Positions 1 to 9,778 are shown, counted from the stretch's first letter. The stretch is 64,000 bases of DNA from Pontixanthobacter sp. CEM42 (GCF_017812015.1 NZ_JADQTN010000001.1:1962501-2026500), one strand, 5' to 3'. The notes: generated by a model not told the origin, from the sequence alone. Program-made: numbers and translations.

Positions 1-237
1 CGTCGACAAAGCCAAAGCCACCGCAAGCATCCATCGCGGCGGTGCAAACCGGATATAGGCGGCGGCGAACACCGCCACATACATCAGCCAGAACTTGATC
101 GGCATCACCGTTACCGACCAGCCGCGGTCCCGCCCGGCATAGATCTCGGTCCAAAAGAACAGATCCGCGGCCAGCAGTGCCAACAGCAAAGCGGGCTTCA
201 CCACGCTGGATAGGCGCGATTGCGCACGGTCAGTCAT
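1..237 (-). CDS. Partial membrane protein of unknown function (C-terminus outside window)
   Basis: The reading frame opens with ATG at 237 and runs off the left edge after 79 codons. It shows a short polar N-terminus (MTDRAQSRLSSVVK), a hydrophobic stretch rich in Leu and Ala (about residues 15-30), and a second hydrophobic stretch (about residues 48-62) before the edge, so it is probably an inner-membrane protein. I do not recognise a family. It points away from the next gene, and the 126-base gap between them carries an inverted-repeat promoter region. Confidence 0.6.
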   Translation of the reverse strand, partial: MTDRAQSRLSSVVKPALLLALLAADLFFWTEIYAGRDRGWSVTVMPIKFWLMYVAVFAAAYIRFAPPRWMLAVALALST

Positions 238-328
238 GCATTCCGGTTTAGCCAAAAATACCGGCGATGCCACGCATTCCTAACAATCGCTTCACTCTCT
301 GGCCGGGTACCACGACAGGAGGGCCGCC

Positions 329-362
329 TTGACACAGCAACTGTGTTAATTCAGTAATACAG
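329..362. promoter_or_regulatory. Three related half-sites just upstream of the gene at 364 (TetR-like operator candidate)
   Basis: TTGACACAG (329-337), CTGTGTTAA (341-349) and TAATACAG (355-362) are alternating orientations of one half-site. The first two form an inverted repeat around CAA with one mismatch. The first also reads as a sigma70 -35 hexamer (TTGACA). Operators of the form TTGACAC-GTGTCAA are typical of TetR-family repressors, but no such regulator gene is nearby. Binding is an inference. Confidence 0.4.
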
Positions 363-363
363 C

Positions 364-792
364 ATGAAGCGCAAGCTCGCCATCGTTATCTGCCTCTTGT
401 TTCTCGCCTCGGGCCTAATCAGGATTGGCGTGAGCCTGCTGATGATCGGGCAAGCAGAAGGCTGGTGGCTGTTTGACGGCGAGGCGGTGGAAGCGCTCGC
501 AGACACCAAACGCTTCATTGCAGAGGCTGACTCCAATCTGGTCGGCTTCACCCCGCTTACCTATTTCGGATATATCCTGTTTATGGGCGTCACGATCAGC
601 GTGGGCGCAATCGGCCAGATTTGGCGCAAGCCATGGGGCCTGATGCTGATCTGGATTTACGTGCTGAGCCACGGCGCCCTGTTCGTGAACTTTATGACCG
701 TGAACCCGAAAGTAGCCTTATGGGGATTGTCGGTGGTGATGATTCTGGTTCTGATCTGGGCCAATCGAGTGCCCGAGGGCGAGACTGCCTAA
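364..792 (+). CDS. Small integral membrane protein of unknown function, 142 aa
   Basis: The protein has four hydrophobic segments: a signal-like N-terminal helix (about residues 5-28), a second around 62-80, a third around 90-110 and a fourth around 115-134. Short charged loops lie between them, including a polar 30-residue loop after the first helix (about 32-60), so it looks like a four-helix inner-membrane protein. I recognise no catalytic motif or family. The ATG at 364 lacks a clear Shine-Dalgarno and lies only two bases after a cluster of repeated half-sites, so transcription may start very close to it. A later start is possible. Confidence 0.6.
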   Translation: MKRKLAIVICLLFLASGLIRIGVSLLMIGQAEGWWLFDGEAVEALADTKRFIAEADSNLVGFTPLTYFGYILFMGVTISVGAIGQIWRKPWGLMLIWIYVLSHGALFVNFMTVNPKVALWGLSVVMILVLIWANRVPEGETA

Positions 793-831
793 GCAGACGC
801 GAACCATGTGCGAGACAAAATCCGGACGAAG

Positions 832-846
832 GTGACACCGTGTCAC
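832..846. promoter_or_regulatory. Perfect 7-bp inverted repeat GTGACAC-C-GTGTCAC
   Basis: A 15-base palindrome lies between two converging genes and overlaps the stop codon of the minus-strand HTH gene. It shares the GACAC/GTGTC core with the half-sites at 329-362. Too short for a terminator and lacking a T-run, it is better read as a protein-binding site. Which protein binds is unknown. Confidence 0.3.
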
Positions 847-1541
847 TTTTGCCGATCACGCTCAGCCTCTTGTAATACCGCGATTAATTCATCGTCGTAA
901 TAGGCGGACGGACAGGGACAGGCGCCCTTATTTTCGCTCCTGCCCGACCCGAAACCGCGCAATGTCTCCAACTCGCCCGGATCATCGGGGGCAGGAGCGC
1001 CGGTCTCGACGGTCTCTCCGCTTTCGAGTTTGCCAAGCAAGTCCTCGAAATCGCGCGCATGCTTCTCCGCTGCTGGACCAAGCCGCCCCATCACCGGATT
1101 GCCGCCAAACGTCGTCATCCGCATCATCGCGACCATCAGCCGCTCGTCGAACTTGCGATAGGAACCGATCTGCTCGCCCTGAAAGAATACCGGCATCTCC
1201 GTCCCGTTCAGCGCGCGGTCGAGCGCCGCATGGGCGAGCACATCGAAGGAATGATGAAACGCAACCTCCCAAGCAAGATCAAACGCCTGCCCCTTCAGCT
1301 TGGAGCGGAGCCGATAGGCCGATTGCCGCGACATAGACACCGACATGGCTGCCTGTGTGACCGAATGGGTGGCGGATAGCTGGCGGAGGCATGCAGCTTG
1401 TTTGGGGAGGGTCCATGCCCCCGAACGAACGACGCGGCACTCGGTGCGGTTGGGGGGAGTGGCGGAGGTGAGGGATGTGTCGTGCTTGCTTATCCGGCAG
1501 GATAAGGCAGATTTTGGGCGTGTAGGAAAGCACGGAGTAAG
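843..1541 (-). CDS. HTH-domain protein, terminase-small-subunit-like fold; start uncertain
   Basis: The convincing part is the C-terminal 195 or so residues. A helix-turn-helix (SVTQAAMSVSMSRQSAYRLR) is followed by a segment resembling the DNA-binding region of terminase-small-subunit-like or Sphingomonas HTH proteins (VFFQGEQIGSYRKFDERLMV), then a Pro/Gly/Glu-rich tail. The frame stays open to ATG codons at 1541 and 1598. The upper part, however, reads through a palindromic intergenic repeat (1557-1577) and looks non-coding, and no ATG, GTG or TTG sits where the conserved part begins near 1430. A start at the internal ATG at 1346 would cut into the HTH. The gene may therefore have lost its natural start. 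Function is not known beyond likely DNA binding. Confidence 0.5.
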   Translation of the reverse strand, partial: LTPCFPTRPKSALSCRISKHDTSLTSATPPNRTECRVVRSGAWTLPKQAACLRQLSATHSVTQAAMSVSMSRQSAYRLRSKLKGQAFDLAWEVAFHHSFDVLAHAALDRALNGTEMPVFFQGEQIGSYRKFDERLMVAMMRMTTFGGNPVMGRLGPAAEKHARDFEDLLGKLESGETVETGAPAPDDPGELETLRGFGSGRSENKGACPCPSAYYDDELIAVLQEAERDRQK

Positions 1542-1556
1542 CATAGCGAACGCAGC

Positions 1557-1577
1557 GACCCCGCGCAGGCGGGGGTC
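1557..1577. repeat. Palindromic intergenic repeat (GACCCCGC-GCAG-GCGGGGGTC)
   Basis: A GC-rich hairpin with an 8-bp stem and a short loop, of the type scattered between genes in many alphaproteobacterial genomes. It lies between the HTH gene and the nuclease gene. The sequence after it turns AT-richer, consistent with an insertion boundary. Confidence 0.45.
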
Positions 1578-1688
1578 TAAGGCAATAGGCGCAGCCAATT
1601 AGGTATACTAAACCGTATTTCAACGCCATATTCTAGGCTAAACATGTACCGGCGAACGCTATCCATTGCCTTAGGAACGAACAATAGA

Positions 1689-3566
1689 ATGAAAAACACC
1701 GCTCCAATTCCTGAATCGGAAATTAGGGATTTCCTAGCCAAGAATCCGGGAATGATTGAACCAGGCATGACCGTCGTCAAGGCAGAGGAGTTTTTACCTA
1801 ACGACCAAGGTGCGCGTGGTTTCATCGACTTGTTCTGCCGAGATAAGTCCGGAAAGTACGTGATAGTGGAGATAAAGCGCAGTGACGCCGCCAGCAGGGA
1901 AGCGATCACTGAACTTTATAAATATACAACTCTTCTAAAGAGAAAATATCTGCTTAATAATACCGAGATCAGGTTGATCGTCGCCTCGACCCATTGGCAT
2001 GAACTCTTGACTCCTTATTCCGAGTTTTTCCACGATTCGAGCTTTGATATCTCGGCAAAGCAAATCGAACTAGATGATAGCAATAAGCTCGAGTGCCTGA
2101 CCGATTTGGCACCACTCCCGCCTGTCGAAGAACGTGAGATAATCAGAAGGCACCACATTTGGGAATTCGAAAAGTCCGAGGCTGCTGTCGCAGCCATAGA
2201 TAAGCTGTCCAATCAGATAGTGTCTTATGGGATCGAGGATTTTGTCATCCTAAGCATACCTTTGAACGAGCCCGTTTGGGGGGTGGAACATATCTTGTAT
2301 GTGGCGCTGCTCAGTCGGCCTTTCGAATTCTTCAACGCGCTGATTCAACAGAGGTTCTCACCGGAGGAAATCGAAGAATTTGAGTGTTGGATCGAGGACA
2401 TGTCCGAGCCGTCGGACAGGCTAGGGGAAGCCGCCGACAAGGCAATGGACAGCAGTTCGAGCGAGCGATCCACATGCACAGAGATCAAATCAAGCGGATA
2501 CCAGATTAGCCATCCGGAAAAGGCTCGGCAGTGGATCCCGGGCCAAGAGAATATTGAGATTCACCGCTTCGGACGCTTCGTAGACAAGACGCTGGACGAC
2601 CGAAAGATCATCGATGGCATTCTAGGAGATGAGGGCGAATCCTTCTTTCACTTGGACATAGCCTGCTCACTTTCCTCAAAGCCGGAAATACTCAAGGTGA
2701 AGACGGCCATCGACAACGTCTTCTTCAACAATCCGGCTTGGCGCCAAGCTTGCCATGATGCGCTGGACTGGGCGTTGGCCACGGATGCCGACAATGTCGA
2801 AATTAAGGCCTTCAACAATGACGATATCGTAAGGACGATCGCAGCAGCCGTGTGCGGTACGCCTCAATTCCTGCCTGGCCTCGACATCTCGGTAGATGGC
2901 GGCGCTTCTCGCTTTGTAGGATCATTAGGTTGGAACGGACAGAGCGATACGCTTGAGACCGTTACCAAGGAATTCTTTGATTCCGACCTCACTTCCTACA
3001 TGATGATGCATCATTTCGGTGAGGACAGGAAGATCAATTCAGATCTGATGGAAGCGTTGGGTCTCAAATACACGATCAACCGGCTGGAAGGCGGGCGGCC
3101 GGTGGAAATCAGGTTCCGCGGGCGCTCGATCGAAGATGTGAAACGCACATCGAAGGAATTCGGAGAATTCTTGGAAACCAGCGACTTTACAATCGCTTTT
3201 GTGCGTCTGCTGGAAGCGGATATGGGCTTCATGAATGCCCGGGCCGAGGCTGAGCAGATACCACTGGAACAGGCCGAGCAGTGGTGCACCGCACAGCGCG
3301 ATCCAGTCATGGTCTCAAAGAACTTACATTGGAGTGGAGACCTACGAAACTGCGACTTATGTCATCGTGATTTCAACTCAGTGAAATTCATGATCGACGG
3401 CAGTATTGAAGGCGGACCATGGGCGTGCATGTGCAGCTTGTGCTTCATGCAGTTAGGCACGGGACTCGGGATAGGAAAAGGCCAGTTGTACGAGCAGACG
3501 CCGGAAGGCTGGCTCCAGACCGCAGGAGGCTTTCCTCCAGAGAGCGACGAAGACGATCTGACTTAA
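1689..3566 (+). CDS. NucS/DUF91-type PD-(D/E)XK nuclease with C-terminal Cys4 zinc-binding module, 625 aa
   Basis: Residues 1-115 match the nuclease core of the NucS/DUF91 group. There is an EIRDFLAKNP helix and IEPG, then Asp47 in GFIDLF, Glu61-x-Lys63 in VEIKRSD, and Glu75-x3-Tyr79 in ITELYKY at the place of the family's QxxxY helix. These are the metal-binding and catalytic positions of PD-(D/E)XK enzymes. The middle (about 120-540) is not recognised. The C-terminus carries CDLC (555, 558) and CSLC (582, 585), framing a GGPW segment followed by GTGLGIGKGQ; this resembles small treble-clef modules in phage-associated proteins. I chose ATG 1689 because NucS-like proteins begin right before the EIRDFL helix; ATG 1644 is an alternative. 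The gene stands alone, its composition is AT-richer than its neighbours, and it is likely horizontally acquired. A DNA-cleaving defence or repair role is inferred. Confidence 0.7.
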   Translation: MKNTAPIPESEIRDFLAKNPGMIEPGMTVVKAEEFLPNDQGARGFIDLFCRDKSGKYVIVEIKRSDAASREAITELYKYTTLLKRKYLLNNTEIRLIVASTHWHELLTPYSEFFHDSSFDISAKQIELDDSNKLECLTDLAPLPPVEEREIIRRHHIWEFEKSEAAVAAIDKLSNQIVSYGIEDFVILSIPLNEPVWGVEHILYVALLSRPFEFFNALIQQRFSPEEIEEFECWIEDMSEPSDRLGEAADKAMDSSSSERSTCTEIKSSGYQISHPEKARQWIPGQENIEIHRFGRFVDKTLDDRKIIDGILGDEGESFFHLDIACSLSSKPEILKVKTAIDNVFFNNPAWRQACHDALDWALATDADNVEIKAFNNDDIVRTIAAAVCGTPQFLPGLDISVDGGASRFVGSLGWNGQSDTLETVTKEFFDSDLTSYMMMHHFGEDRKINSDLMEALGLKYTINRLEGGRPVEIRFRGRSIEDVKRTSKEFGEFLETSDFTIAFVRLLEADMGFMNARAEAEQIPLEQAEQWCTAQRDPVMVSKNLHWSGDLRNCDLCHRDFNSVKFMIDGSIEGGPWACMCSLCFMQLGTGLGIGKGQLYEQTPEGWLQTAGGFPPESDEDDLT

Positions 3567-3600
3567 CCAAGCCTACTACGCTATTGATGTAGCTTCCTTC

Positions 3601-5692
<2,092 letters not shown>

Positions 5693-5704
5693 GAGTGTTA
5701 GGGG

Positions 5705-6685
5705 TTAATCTGAGTCGGGTCCAGCGGCGGGTTCTGGATCGGGATTGTCGTCCGGCTTAGCATCCGGATCGCAGCCATTGTCTTTGAGGAATTTGCGGAA
5801 CGTCGGGCGGTGGCGGATTGTATCAAAATCAGAGCTTTCGCGGATTTTCTCGCAATCCAACGATCCTGCGAATTCTCGATAGCGAGCCAACGCAACTACG
5901 GCTTCTGTGACCTTATTCATTTTTGCCAGTAGAGAAGCTCTGTTAAATAGCGCCACTTCTCTAATTTCCTGAATTTTCTCATTTTGGCTCCCATCAATTA
6001 TCTGTTCCGCCAATTCCAAACGTTCAACTGCCTCCTTGTATCTCTCCTGCATGCCCAGACGTGCGCTGAGGTTTATCAAAGACTGAACAATGGGACGATC
6101 GTAAGCGGGAACTGCTGCCGCCCGGTATCGATCTACAACCGATTGATAGGTCGCAATAGCCTTCTCGGTTTCATTAGTTTTACCATATGCGACACCTCTA
6201 TTGTAAAGAGCCCATACAACATGAACCGTAATACTATCGGTATTCACACCGTCAAACTTATCGATAATCTCGTCGCAAATCTTCGCAGCCTCTTCAATTT
6301 TGCCTTGTCGACCGAGCGCTACAACACGACTAATGAGCGCTTCACTCAGAATCTCATCTGTTGCTTCTGCTCCAAACAGGTAGAGCAAAGCAGATGCTCT
6401 TTCCTCCATGGCATCCCAGTCCTCATCAATATGGGCTGCACTAACTAAAGCTCTAAAATCGTCGAGCGACCGTTCGATACGCGGTTTCTTGAGTGCCTCC
6501 GCCGCCAAAATTTTGAGTCCTTGCCGTTTGCTGATTTCCGGCGGAAGCTCTCCGGCCGGCACGTCGAACAACAGCTCCGAAGCCGTTTGTCGATCCTGGC
6601 GAATTGCATCTAAATGTTCTTGCGCCTCACTCAACAATGCTCTGATTTCATCAGTTTCGCTGCTAATGGCAGCCTTTGCTTCCAC
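5705..6685 (-). CDS. TPR-repeat protein, 5'-truncated at a rearrangement breakpoint
   Basis: Helical repeats of the tetratricopeptide type cover most of the protein, for example around ALYNRGVAYGKTNETEKAIATY and ALFNRASLLAKMNKVTEAVVAL, and the C-terminus is an acidic Pro/Asp-rich tail. The first possible start near the break is GTG at 6685. Upstream of it the frame only stays open through the antisense of an adhesin fragment up to 6943, so the natural N-terminal part seems lost. Base composition from about 5900 to 6680 is markedly AT-richer than the neighbouring genes, suggesting foreign origin. TPR proteins are interaction scaffolds; the missing N-terminal domain would decide function. It may be non-functional. 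Confidence 0.6.
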   Translation of the reverse strand: MEAKAAISSETDEIRALLSEAQEHLDAIRQDRQTASELLFDVPAGELPPEISKRQGLKILAAEALKKPRIERSLDDFRALVSAAHIDEDWDAMEERASALLYLFGAEATDEILSEALISRVVALGRQGKIEEAAKICDEIIDKFDGVNTDSITVHVVWALYNRGVAYGKTNETEKAIATYQSVVDRYRAAAVPAYDRPIVQSLINLSARLGMQERYKEAVERLELAEQIIDGSQNEKIQEIREVALFNRASLLAKMNKVTEAVVALARYREFAGSLDCEKIRESSDFDTIRHRPTFRKFLKDNGCDPDAKPDDNPDPEPAAGPDSD

Positions 6686-7163
6686 AACTGCTGCGCGGCC
6701 TGTACAAGTTGCGACACTGGGCGAAGACACTATCGTTACCGAGCTCCCGCCCGAATTCGCTCCGGCAGCGGGCACCCGCACAGCCGCCAACATCAGCAAC
6801 ACCACTAGCGTGGGCATCACCGCACCGGCAATATCGGCGGTTACTGACGCGCAATTCGGAGCGCTCTCCGGCCGCGTGACTACATTGGAAAACCGCGTTG
6901 ATGCGCTGACTTTCCAACTTGGTGATGTTGAACGCTCGGCCAATGGCGGTATCGCGGCAGCAATGGCGCTGGGTCAGGGCAAGATCGTCCCGGACTCAGG
7001 CATCTCTATGACCGTAGCGGCATCGACCTATGGCGGTCAGCAAGGCTTTGCCGGTTCACTGACCGGTCGGCTTGACGAAAAGGTCTATGTCTCGGCTGGG
7101 GTCAGCGGCAATACCGGTGACGGCAAAGTCGGCGGCACCGTCTCGGCTACGTTCGGGTTCTGA
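6684..7163 (+). pseudogene. Headless remnant of a YadA-type trimeric autotransporter (C-terminal stalk and anchor)
   Basis: The sequence from TTAARPVQV to the stop is clearly homologous to the C-terminus of the full adhesin ending at 18751: shared blocks are VTELPPEFAPAAGTRT, ANxSNTTSVG and AxSAVTDAQFxAL. A short coiled-coil (GRVTTLENRVDALTFQL) and a four-strand YadA-like anchor ending in SATFGF follow. There is no signal peptide, head or neck, and no start codon or ribosome site at the left edge; immediately left of 6684 the DNA belongs to the opposite-strand TPR gene. It is therefore a truncated gene copy. The frame is intact to the stop, so truncation is fairly recent or the piece is used some other way. 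Confidence 0.75.
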
Positions 7164-7237
7164 TCAAGCCGCGGGAGGCCGGATAACGGCGCGGAGCATA
7201 TTGCCTCGGCAGGTGGGTCAATGCACAGCAACTAGGC

Positions 7238-7876
7238 ATGACTCACCTCTTCCGTCTTGACGCTAACGCCGCGACAATTGCCGAGATCTTCGGTGCCATA
7301 CAGGGTGATGATCCGTGGTCTGGCGGCCACATTGCGCCTGCCAGTTTCGCTCCGATAATCACCGCGGGGCGCGAACTGATACCCGGGCCGCTGCGCAAGC
7401 GCGGCAAGCGGCGGGTCACTCCGCGCGTGTGGGGCGTACCGCCTCCACCCAGCGTTCAATATGACGGGCGCAACGCCGTTCTGACCGTGCGCAATCCGCA
7501 TAGTCCGTTCTGGATCGGCAATCTGCGCAATAGCGAGTTCCGCTGCCTGATCCCCGCAACCTCGTTTATGGAATGGAGTAGCAGTGTCGATGCTCAGGGC
7601 CGCCGTAAACAATTGTGGTTCGCGCCGAGCGATCAACCGGTCTTTGCGATTGCCGGTGTATGGAAGGACAGCGAAGTGCCCAGCTTTGCTCTGCTCACAT
7701 GCGAAGCCAATGCGGCATTGCGCCGCGAAGGTCGCGACCGGATGCCCGCTATCTTACCCGCTGATCCAAAGGCGCAAGAGCTGTGGCTCCATGGCGAATG
7801 GCGCCGTGCAGAAGCTTTGCTCCAGCCCTATTCATCGTCACTGATGTGTTCGGCCGAGCGCGGGCCGCGCGGCTAA
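7238..7876 (+). CDS. SRAP (YedK/HMCES-like) family protein lacking the catalytic Cys2 and His
   Basis: The SRAP fold is recognisable from VWGVPPPP, VRNPHSPFW (Asn86), RCLIPATSFMEW (Glu112), FAIAGVW and GRDRMPAIL. Active family members crosslink abasic sites in single-stranded DNA through Cys2, exposed after Met removal, assisted by Asn, Glu and a His in the HDRMP motif. Here residue 2 is Thr (MTHLFRL) and the His position is Arg166 (RDRMP), so covalent crosslinking should be impossible while Asn86 and Glu112 remain. There is no in-frame upstream start that would restore a Cys. Length, 212 residues, is normal. It may bind DNA without crosslinking, or be a decaying paralogue. The last four bases overlap the convergent GH5 gene. 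Confidence 0.75.
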   Translation: MTHLFRLDANAATIAEIFGAIQGDDPWSGGHIAPASFAPIITAGRELIPGPLRKRGKRRVTPRVWGVPPPPSVQYDGRNAVLTVRNPHSPFWIGNLRNSEFRCLIPATSFMEWSSSVDAQGRRKQLWFAPSDQPVFAIAGVWKDSEVPSFALLTCEANAALRREGRDRMPAILPADPKAQELWLHGEWRRAEALLQPYSSSLMCSAERGPRG

Positions 7877-9003
7877 AGCCCGATCGCTGCAAGCAGATCT
7901 GCGTGCCAGGTGCCGTTGGCCGCGCGGAACTCAAAGCTGTTGGTATACCCCCACACGCAGCCATCAATGTCCGCAGTCCGGAAAGCAGTGCTTACTGCGC
8001 TGTAATAGCTGACCCGCTGGTCCATCGGGATGACATCATATGCGCCATATTCGCCCATGAACACCGGCCGTCCGGTCGCTGCCATAAAATCGCGTGCTTT
8101 CTGGACCGCGCCTTCCAGCTCTTGCTGATTGGCTGCCGAGCCATAAGTGGTGCCAAGCGGCGGCGGGTTTCCTACCCACGGCGCACCCTGATGGGTGAAG
8201 CTAAACGGGTCGTAGAAGTGGAATGTGGCGATCAGATAGGGATCATTTGGTAGCGGCAAGCTCGCCAAGGAATTGATGCCGCTGTAGTCGCGCCCACCGA
8301 TAACGACGGGCCGCGTCGGATTGGTCGCGCGTACTTCGGCCAGCGCAGGTTCCAGGATCGACAGAAGATTGGCATCAGTGACTTGGTTATGCGGCTCGTT
8401 CATCAGCTCGAACCAAACCATGTCATCTGCACCGCTAAACCGCTCTGCAATCTGTTTCCAGATCGCAGTGAATCGATCTTTCTCCGCATCGGGGTTTTGG
8501 AACATCGCATCATAGTGGTGATCGTTGAGAATCACCCGGAGACCAGCAGCGCGCGCTTGCCCCACGACCTGCTCGACCCGCGTCATCCACCCTGCGTTCA
8601 CCGTATATGGCGGCGTGTCAGCGGCATGGTTCGACCAGCGGACGGGCAAGCGGATAGTCTCAAATCCGGCTGCTGCGATATCGGCGAAGTCGGTGTCATT
8701 AATCGCACGGCCCCAGCTTCCTTCGGTCGGGTCGGCTTCCAGATGATTGGCCATATTTACACATGCACCAATCCGCGCATCTGCTTGCGTCAACCGCGAG
8801 GCGGATGTGGTCTGGGTCGGTGTTGGCGTGGGTGTGGGCGTTGGGGTAGGGGTAGGGGTAGGCGTCGGCGTGGGAGTAGGGGCGGGCGTTACCGAGACAC
8901 TACCGGTGGATGCACTGCCACCACCGCCGCAACCGATCATCAATGCAAGTGCCGCCGCACAAGCGCTCTTGCCAAGCAAATTTTTCGCTGCCGTCACACG
9001 CAC
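7873..9003 (-). CDS. Glycoside hydrolase family 5 (endoglucanase-like) lipoprotein
   Basis: The N-terminus is a lipoprotein signal (LALMIGC, Cys25), so the enzyme is likely tethered to the outer membrane. A linker of alternating Pro-Thr pairs (about residues 40-63) leads to a GH5 TIM barrel: ETIRLPVRW, VILNDHHYDAMF, ELMNEPHNQ with the acid/base Glu around residue 203, TFHFYDPFSFTHQG, and VFMGEYGAY with the nucleophile Glu around 318. GH5 enzymes cleave beta-1,4-glucans or mannans; the exact substrate cannot be read from the sequence. A LacI-type operator lies 47 bases before the start, pointing to sugar-responsive control. No transporter or other glycosidase adjoins it. Confidence 0.9.
   Translation of the reverse strand: MRVTAAKNLLGKSACAAALALMIGCGGGGSASTGSVSVTPAPTPTPTPTPTPTPTPTPTPTPTQTTSASRLTQADARIGACVNMANHLEADPTEGSWGRAINDTDFADIAAAGFETIRLPVRWSNHAADTPPYTVNAGWMTRVEQVVGQARAAGLRVILNDHHYDAMFQNPDAEKDRFTAIWKQIAERFSGADDMVWFELMNEPHNQVTDANLLSILEPALAEVRATNPTRPVVIGGRDYSGINSLASLPLPNDPYLIATFHFYDPFSFTHQGAPWVGNPPPLGTTYGSAANQQELEGAVQKARDFMAATGRPVFMGEYGAYDVIPMDQRVSYYSAVSTAFRTADIDGCVWGYTNSFEFRAANGTWHADLLAAIGL
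8817..8886. repeat. Six-base tandem repeat encoding the Pro-Thr linker of the GH5 lipoprotein
   Basis: About a dozen GGT/GGC/GGG-GTx hexamers in a row (as read on the plus strand) encode the alternating Pro-Thr linker on the minus strand. The codons vary at third positions, so it is an imperfect microsatellite-like tract. Unit-number changes would keep the frame and only alter linker length. Confidence 0.85.
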
Positions 9004-9049
9004 AATTCGTCTCCCATCACGCCACTATATGACGATAAGATCTGCCATA

Positions 9050-9063
9050 TGTCAACGTTGTCA
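9050..9063. promoter_or_regulatory. LacI-family-type operator upstream of the GH5 gene
   Basis: TGTCAACGTTGTCA is a near-perfect palindrome around a central CG, matching the TGnnAnCGnTnnCA layout used by LacI-family sugar regulators. The symmetry extends outward (ATATG...CATAT), giving a 20-base palindrome with one mismatched pair. It lies just upstream of the GH5 start codon, where it could repress or control that promoter. No LacI regulator gene is in the window. Confidence 0.55.
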
Positions 9064-9112
9064 TATTTGCATCACTGAGGAGTGATTTTGGCTCGCACCA
9101 CATCTGTGACTA

Positions 9113-9778
9113 TTAACTCTCGCTGCGTTTTGCCGCCATCAAGCCGGCAATCGCGGCGAACACAGTCGCCACTGTTCCGGCAGCACCTGCGGGGAAGATC
9201 AGGCTCATTCCCGCGCCGAGTGCACCCACATTGATCAGCACAGCAGCGAGCCCGGCCAGCATAGCAATTCCGGATACAACCTTTGCCGCCATCGCCTTAT
9301 TCGTCTTGAGCAATGACAAGCCAAAGCCGATCGCCGCGAGACCGACAAATACCTTGGCAAGGAAGTAAAACCAAAACGCCCCGCCCACGACCAACCAGAA
9401 CATCCAGGTATGTTCTTCGCCCGCCAGTGCGACAGGTTTGAACAGCGACAACCCGATGCCGATTTGGACGAGGTTGAACATGCCAGCCAAAGCAATTGCG
9501 GCCCACGCCAGACGGCTACCGCCGCCACGCACCATTGCGATCAAACCGCCCAATGCGATCGCAGCAAAGGCCACGGCTTCAGTCGTCCACACTATTGCAA
9601 CTTCGCTCCACCGGTCAGTGAAATAGCGCGCGATGTCGGCGTTAGTCAGGCCCGCCGCAGGATCAGCAGGCTGCGGACCGCCGAGTGTCGCCATATACAA
9701 AATCTGGGTCACCACAGTCGCGATCAGCGCTACGGTCACGATCTGTGCGGCGCGATGTGCGCTCATATACTTGTCCAT
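9113..9778 (-). CDS. Multi-pass membrane protein, paralogue of the protein at 18839-19444
   Basis: The 221-residue protein has about six to seven hydrophobic segments, beginning with an N-terminal helix (IVTVALIATVVTQILYMA). It resembles DUF4386-type membrane proteins, but that assignment is tentative. It is a clear paralogue of the gene at 18839-19444: both share TVVTQIxY, IxWTTEAVxF, an AWAAxAxxG segment, a GxGLxxFxPxxxAGE loop and FAxFxYFxxK-like helices. ATG 9778 has GAGGATT upstream. Function is unknown. Confidence 0.7.
   Translation of the reverse strand: MDKYMSAHRAAQIVTVALIATVVTQILYMATLGGPQPADPAAGLTNADIARYFTDRWSEVAIVWTTEAVAFAAIALGGLIAMVRGGGSRLAWAAIALAGMFNLVQIGIGLSLFKPVALAGEEHTWMFWLVVGGAFWFYFLAKVFVGLAAIGFGLSLLKTNKAMAAKVVSGIAMLAGLAAVLINVGALGAGMSLIFPAGAAGTVATVFAAIAGLMAAKRSES

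Noticed and set aside
5984-6448. Plus-strand ORF of 154 codons
   Set aside because: Antisense to the TPR gene, no ribosome site, no recognisable domain.
8817-8886. Phase-variable microsatellite
   Set aside because: The unit is six bases, so changes stay in frame; it only alters the Pro-Thr linker length and cannot switch the gene off.
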